This document shows positions 58,309 to 64,000 of a stretch of DNA of 64,000 nt, piece by piece. Every line of letters starts with the position of its first letter. Within the stretch, counting starts at the first letter, position 1. The position numbers and the translations under genes were made by a program. The notes beneath the pieces were generated by a model. It was not told the origin of the DNA and made no database searches. It was given only the letters and a program-made list of their open reading frames with translations. Source of the DNA: Ephemerocybe angulata (taxonomy: Eukaryota > Basidiomycota > Agaricomycetes > Agaricales > Psathyrellaceae); contig JAACJK010000113.1 in assembly GCA_013368325.1 (NCBI GenBank), positions 186,001 to 250,000 on the forward strand, written 5' to 3'.

Positions 58309-61300
58309 ACTGAGAATTACAGCACATCCCATTAAATTTGCAGATCTATTGAGACTCTCACCGAGGTCCCGAGCTCTAGCAACAGAACTTATCAGAAAGA
58401 ACAAACTAATCCGTCAAGACGACGGAACCGTGCACCTGTACGAGGCGGTTGTAACCTTGGTAGAGCAAGTCAACCGGGAACTGGGAATGTCCCTGCAAGA
58501 CCTCGAAACAGACTTATTGAACCTAGTGTGTGACAAAAATCAACCTAGCATACCTGAGTTTGGGAGAGGCGACTATCCGGGAGTGGAAGTATTTCTCCAG
58601 GATCTAGAGATGCCGGAGCATTATCTCGCGACTGGAATGGGCGATGTGCCAGAGGGAGGATTAGTATGTCCAGACCCGGTGGAGTGCTTCCTTGTGGAGA
58701 ACTCGGGTGTTGAAGTGAGAGGATTGGTAGCTGCGTATCTTCAGAGAAAATACGCACCTTCTTTCCGGTCGTCAATCGAAATAGAGAAGAAGAAGCCATC
58801 ATCGACGAAGGCTCACAAGTGTGTTCTACGAGTGAGGCAGCAGCGGTCGCTCTAGGGATATCCTGGGATCCAGCGTTTAAGATAGGTTTGCAGTCGTCTA
58901 ATAAGACAACTGCGACAACTCTGGGATTGGCCCGCAATGTGCCCATACACTGCGGGAACGGAGTTGTAGCCTACGTTCAGTTGCACGTAGTAAAAGAAGC
59001 AGCATATAAACTCTTACTCGGAAGACCCTTTCTGTGCGCGATGAGCGCAGTATCCGCAAGTTGGCCAGATGGGTCTCACACCCTCACACTTACGGATCCC
59101 AATAACGAGAACCAGGTTACCATCCCTACCTACCCGCGAGGTACGATTCCTGAACAGTATCGCGAGAAGCTCGGAGCAGCTTTTCAGGGTTCGATGAGCT
59201 GGATGAAGTCCAGGGAGACCTCGCATGCATAATAGAGTTTTCAGAAAATGGCTTACCGACTATAGTGGCCACAGCGCAGTCCGCAGGAGGAGTTAGTTTC
59301 GCGGAGGAGGAACTAAAAATCTTGTACTTATCACAAGCACTAGAAGAAGAAGGTATTGAGGCAAGGGACAGGGAGGTGTTCCAACAATACTTACAAGAGA
59401 CTAAAGAGAACCAACAGAACCCAACTCCGCAAGCGACCACGTCGGGTAAGAAAACCAAAGTCAAGGGTGTGAGTTTGGGTAAGAAGTACAAACCCGTCGA
59501 CAAGAAAGTAAGACCAGTGTACACTACAAGTCCAGAAGAGTTTACCGAGAGATAAAAGGGGATCCCTTACAAGCACTCGAGCCGCTTCCGACGAGCCCAC
59601 CAGATTTTACTCCAAAGGGACGATACACGGAAGAGAGACAGAAATGGTTTGAAAATGCGCACCCCGGCTTTTGGTGGGATGAAGAGCGAAAACTTAAGCA
59701 TCATTATATGTCCATTCAGAACGAAGCATTCACCTGGGAAGAGTCAGAACGCGGGCGATTCAAGCCTGAATTTTTCCAACCCGTGAAAATAGCTACAATT
59801 CCCCACCAACCATGGGTAGAGAGACAGGGCCCGATTGCCCCTTACCTATTTGACGCGCTATGCGACATGATGCGGAGCAAGATCCAAGCGGGCGTCTGGG
59901 AGCCTTCCAATTCGTCCTACCGAAGTCGGTGGTTCTGCGTCCTAAAGAAGGATGGGAAGAGCCTCCGCATAGTTCACAGTCTCGAACCTTTAAATGCGGT
60001 AAGCATTGCACATTCGGGTCTACCCCCAAATGTCGAGGAACTCGCATCGCGTTTCGCAGGACTATCCTGCGGGACTACGATGGACCTCTACGTGGGGTAC
60101 GACGAGAGGCTCCTAGACGAGGCGTCTCGCGATTTGACCACCTTCCAGACCCCGTTCGGCGCAATGAGGTTAGTTACCCTTCCCATGGGGTGGACTAACT
60201 CAGTGCTGATTTTTCACGACGACGTTGTAACTATACTGCAACCCGAGATTCCTAAATACACAGAACCATTTATAGACGACGTACATATAAAAGGACCTAA
60301 GACGAGATATATAAAGTCAGATGGGACGTATGAGACCATTCCAGAGAACCCAGGCATTCGGTGCTTCGTCTGGGAGCACCTGAACGATGTGCACAGGATC
60401 ACTCAGTGAATGAAATATTGCGGTGGTACCTTCTCCGGGAAGAAAACCAACCTGTGCCGATCAGAATTTACCGTGGTCGGACATTTAGTGTCATACGAAG
60501 GATGGAAGCCCACTACGGACCGCACCGCGTAGGCGTGATCTCGAGGTGGGGGCTGTGCAAAGACGTATCAGAGGTATGCACCTTTCTAGGCACCACGGGC
60601 ACCTTCCGAATTTTCGTAAAAGACTACGCGACAAGAGCAGAACCTATTCAGAAACTTACTAGGAAGGAAGTGCCATTTGTGTGGGGATCGGAACAGGACA
60701 ACGCCATGGCGGATTTGAAACAGGCAATTATAGAGGCCCCCCTCCTGAAACTGTTAGACGTGACGAGTGGTCGCCCTCTCAGACTATCGGTAGACACCTC
60801 ATACATCGCGGTTGGCTGGTACTTGAGCCAGCAAGATTTGGAGGAAGAATCTAAGTGGAATTACATTCGCTTTGGATCTACCTTATTAAACGAGACAGAA
60901 GCGAATTATTCCCAACCTAAACGAGAGTTGTATGGGTTAATGCGCGCGCTCAAAGAAAACGAATACAGTTTGATTATGGCACGCCCCTTACAGATAGAAA
61001 CAGACGCAAAATACATACAAGGTATGTTAAAAAACCCAGGTGCTGCACCCAACGCTACTATCAATCGCTGGATAGAACAAATCAGAAAATTCACTTTCCA
61101 CTTAATCCACGTAGCAGGAAAGTCTTTTGTATTAGCAGATAGCTTGTCCAGACGTACAAAACAACCGGGGGACCCTCCGCGACAAGAGTTCCCAGAATGC
61201 GAGAACATAGACCCGGATTCCCCAATCACGTTCTCCAAGAAATACGAGTCTGACGAGGACCCCCTCGACTTCGAAGATTTTAAACATCACATAGATGCGC

Positions 61301-63068
61301 GAGGCGGATATCTTCAGGAAGTTACAGACGAGTCCACGAGCGAAACGGCCGAACGCTCGCTCGAGGTATTCACACAGATGGCACTCGACTGATGGACACT
61401 TAGCAAAGCAGAGCACCGCCGATATATCGAATCCTACATGGTAGGGGAACCGGAAATGCAGACGACCCTGCAAGTCCTTACGCTCAGAGCTATGGGGGAA
61501 GCGGACTTCACAACTCCACCCCAGGATGAATATCCAAGTGGAAGGCGGACGATCCAGGCTAAAAGGCTAGACAACTGGATGGAACACATACCTGTATGGC
61601 ATTCAGACCCATCTACTAGACCCCCTTCAATCCCTACAGACGAGTGGACCGTGTTTGAGCGATTTGCTATTAAATTCTTCACATCAGCGGACGGTCGTGT
61701 ATTCCGCTGAGAGGACGGGGAAGGACACCACCGTCTGTACATTGAGCCAGACCACCAGATGAGGGTCATGAAGCAAGCCCACGACGCGAACGGGCATCGA
61801 GGGACTTATGCCACTCGCGCCTTTATCACAACATGATTTTGGTGGCCAGAACTTGTAAGCGACGTAGAATGGTATGTTAAGACATGTCAGATATGCCAAC
61901 AACGACAGAAAATGCTGGTGAAAATACCACCCACCGTAACGGAGACACCATCCATCTTCCAAGTCGTACACATAGATACCATGCACATGTCCCCTAAAAG
62001 CAACGGCTGTGGGTACATTGTGCATGGTAGGTGCGCCTTGACCTCTTGGATGGAAGGTCGACCCTTGAAGCAGGAGACAGCTGCGACCATCGGCGCATGG
62101 TTGTTCTCCGACATTATATGTCGGTGGGGTTGCTTACGCAAAATCATCACCGACAATGGGACACCGATCATCGCAGCAGTTAAGTGGCTGGAAAAGAAAT
62201 ACGGGATCCATGGCATCAGCATCTCAGGATATAATTCTAAAGCGAATGGTAGAATAGAAAGACCTCACTGGGACGTGAGGCAAAGCCTTTATAAAGTAAC
62301 CGGGGGGGATGTGAGCAAGTGGTTTTGGTTTTTCGATCACGTCATGTGGGCGGATCGAATAACCATTAGAAAAAGACTTGGATGCTCACCATTCTTCCTG
62401 TTAACGGGTGCGGAGCTGGTCACCCCGTTAGACGTACAAGAGGCAACGTGGTTGATTGAGCCGCCCACCGGCTTAATATCTACAGAAGATCTCATAGCCG
62501 CCCGAGCACGAGCTCTCGCAAAGCACCAAGTCCACGTAGATATCGCAATGAGTAAGGTAGATAGCGAGAAACGTCGACGAGTAGCCGAGTACGAGCGGGC
62601 AAATATAGCCACCATTAAACGATGGAACTTCCAACGAGGAGACCTTGTTCTAATGAGAAATACAGCTATAGAATCAAGCCTCAACAAGAAAATGAAACCA
62701 AGGTATTTAGGACCTTTAGTCGTGGTGTCGAGAAACCGCGGAGGAGCATACATCCTCGCCGAACTCAACGGTGCAGTCTATCAAAGCAAGATAGCAGCCT
62801 ATCGAGTGATCCCGTACTATGCCAGAAAATCTATAGAGTTATAAGATATACCTGGATTCGGGTTCGACATACCAGAAGAAACAATCCGAGAACTCGAGAA
62901 CTCTGAAGATAGCGGGGAGGAAAAGAACATCGATTTTAACTTCAAACAGATGCCTAGACTACGAACTAACAACAAAGCCAATGAAGAAGAGGACCTCTCA
63001 GAACAAGAAACCGAACAAGAGGACGACGACTAAAACCCCGGAACATCAAGACACAGATGCAGAACTAA

Positions 63069-64000
63069 TCAGTCACTACGATAGCCCTGGGGGAGCTCGG
63101 AGAGATCACTCTCGTCCCCAGACTCCAACTCGTCCTCATCATCCTCGTCACCCTCTGAGACCACCATGCGCATGTCTTCCGCCTCGACCTCCTCCGCCCA
63201 GGTCTTCTTGCGAGTAGCACGAACGGGGTTGGCATGCGCCTTACCCTTGTCGCGAGACGAGGAGGCAACGGGAGCCGTGACCTTCGTTTCGATCTTCGGT
63301 TCGACGGGAGTGGCGACGGCCTTGACGGTGCGAGAACGAGACTCGCGAGGAGCCTTGGGAGGAGGACCGCACGTGGTACCACGCAAGTTAACCACGACAC
63401 GATCCTCGGTGAGCTCGTGCCTGCGAGTGGGAGCGACGGCGCGGTTGGAAAGGGGAGTGCGATCGTCGGGGAAGACAGTCTCGGCCGGGGCAATGTGAGT
63501 AGGAACGCGGTCGTAGCTGTCGAGGTGGGCGCGCAATTCCTCGGTCTTCACGTCGTGCTGGCGTCCTAAGTCGTGCCAGAGGTCTTGCATAATGTCCATC
63601 TGGCTCTCCACCCCGAACATCTGGGTACGGAGAGCCATGAGTCCACCCAAAGTCCTAGCCTCAGGTCCATCGGCCTCTGCGTCACCTGTCGAAATGAGCT
63701 CCCGGGTATGACACATCAACCCGTAGAAGTTGGGGGGACCCTGAGTCGGGGTCCTCCAGCCTGTAGAATAGAAACATCAGAACAGGAAGAAGAAGATAAA
63801 GTAAGAGAAGATACACACTCTGAGCAGCGGAGCTGCCATTGGAGTGGGTTACAACGCGCATCTTGTTAGCTGAGGGTGTTCCTCCGGTGGACTATGAGAG
63901 AGAGAGAGAGAGTCAGCAAAAGGTGAATTAGAGAACGAAGAAAGGAAGAAACGAACCGGACGCTTGGTACCGCGAGAAGCGCTCGCGCCGCCAGTACCCC
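63069..64000 (-). CDS. Spliced antisense gene of unknown function (partial)
   Basis: Reads leftward from beyond the window end: ASASRGTKRP, an intron, then STGGTPSANKMRVVTHSNGS followed by SAAQ, an intron, then WRTPTQGPPNFYGLMCHTRE. The long final exon has MALRTQMFGVESQMDIMQDL, WHDLGRQHDVKTEELRAHLD, a basic Pro/Ser region, RATRKKTWAEEVEAEDMRMV, and an acidic end SDLSELPQGYRSD (stop at 63069-63071). No family recognised. Its stop lies only 36 bp from the pol end, in opposite sense, so it may be an antisense gene carried by the gypsy element or an independent gene. The 5' end is outside the window. Confidence 0.6.
63896..63912. repeat. GA microsatellite in an intron of the antisense gene
   Basis: A 17-nt GA run. 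On the minus strand it is a CT tract just before a CATAG acceptor, so it serves as the polypyrimidine tract. Confidence 0.7.

Larger units (their letters stand above)
57168..63033 (+). pseudogene. Ty3/gypsy-like Pol (protease, RT, RNase H, integrase), degraded
   Basis: Protease region with DEGSQ near 58810, then GLARNVPIHCGNGVVAYVQL and LLLGRPF. RT: YRSRWFCVLKKDGKSLRIVH, FQTPFGAMRLVTLPMGWTNS, and FIDD catalytic motif at about 60272. RNase H-like part: LRLSVDTSYIAVGWYLSQQD and SQPKRELYGLMRALKENEYS. Integrase: HDANGHRGTY and CQICQQRQ (HHCC), then HIDTMHM, KIITDNGTP and ANGRIERPHW (D, D, E). No chromodomain is visible. Frameshifts lie near 58770, 59180, 59540 and 60530, stop codons at 60407, 61390, 61708, 61834 and 62842, and a DNA element at 57494-58308. 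The tail ends in acidic residues at 63031. Clearly dead. Confidence 0.85.

Overview
The window is nuclear DNA of a filamentous basidiomycete, most likely an Agaricomycete. Coding exons are split by many short introns of about 48-70 nt. Neighbouring genes are often head-to-head. The gene products (fungal LIM-binding protein, Kgd4-type subunit, cyclopropane-fatty-acid synthase) are fungal in type. The right third is packed with fungal transposons. Species cannot be named from the sequence alone.

Positions 1-43,900 are a gene-dense housekeeping block. In order: translation factor eIF5B (-, cut by the window edge), ARL2 GTPase (+), cyclopropane-fatty-acid synthase (+), kinesin-3/Unc-104 motor (+), LIM-binding/LDB1-like co-regulator (-), IMP3 of the U3 snoRNP (+), PNUTS/Ppn1-like PP1-binding protein (-), HMG-box protein (+), Wwm1-like WW protein (+), Sgs1/BLM-type RecQ helicase (-), Q-rich WW protein (+), RNA polymerase III largest subunit (-), 20S proteasome alpha1 (+) and Kgd4/YMR31 (-). 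Five pairs are divergent (eIF5B/ARL2, LDB/IMP3, PNUTS/HMG, RecQ/Q-WW, RPC1/alpha1) and four of these share less than 300 bp of promoter. These genes are unrelated in pathway; the layout is compaction, not an operon. The LDB-like gene carries a 619-bp transposon-like insertion with a 9-bp target duplication inside its conserved domain.

Positions 44,091-48,445 are one Tc1/mariner-type transposon with TA duplications and about 360-bp terminal inverted repeats. It holds two convergent genes: a DD34E transposase and a passenger gene for an acidic/basic protein with a SAM-like C-terminus. The transposase is interrupted by a 307-bp hAT-type MITE with an 8-bp duplication. The passenger gene carries a 35-bp tandem duplication that shifts its frame.

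Positions 50,169-51,840 are a gag-only LTR retrotransposon (211-bp LTRs, 5-bp duplication, CCHC knuckle, half-tRNA-Met-like primer site), resembling the TR-GAG class. A decayed unknown gene follows at 52.0-52.8 kb.

Positions 55,051-63,033 are the coding body of a Ty3/gypsy-like element. Its gag and pol are joined by what looks like a textbook -1 frameshift signal. The pol is broken by several frameshifts, by five stop codons all explainable by C-to-T or G-to-A change, and by an 815-bp nested DNA element with TIRs, a 3-bp duplication and dense TGGACT subterminal repeats. An antisense spliced gene of unknown function follows to the window end. No LTR pair for this element could be matched within the window.
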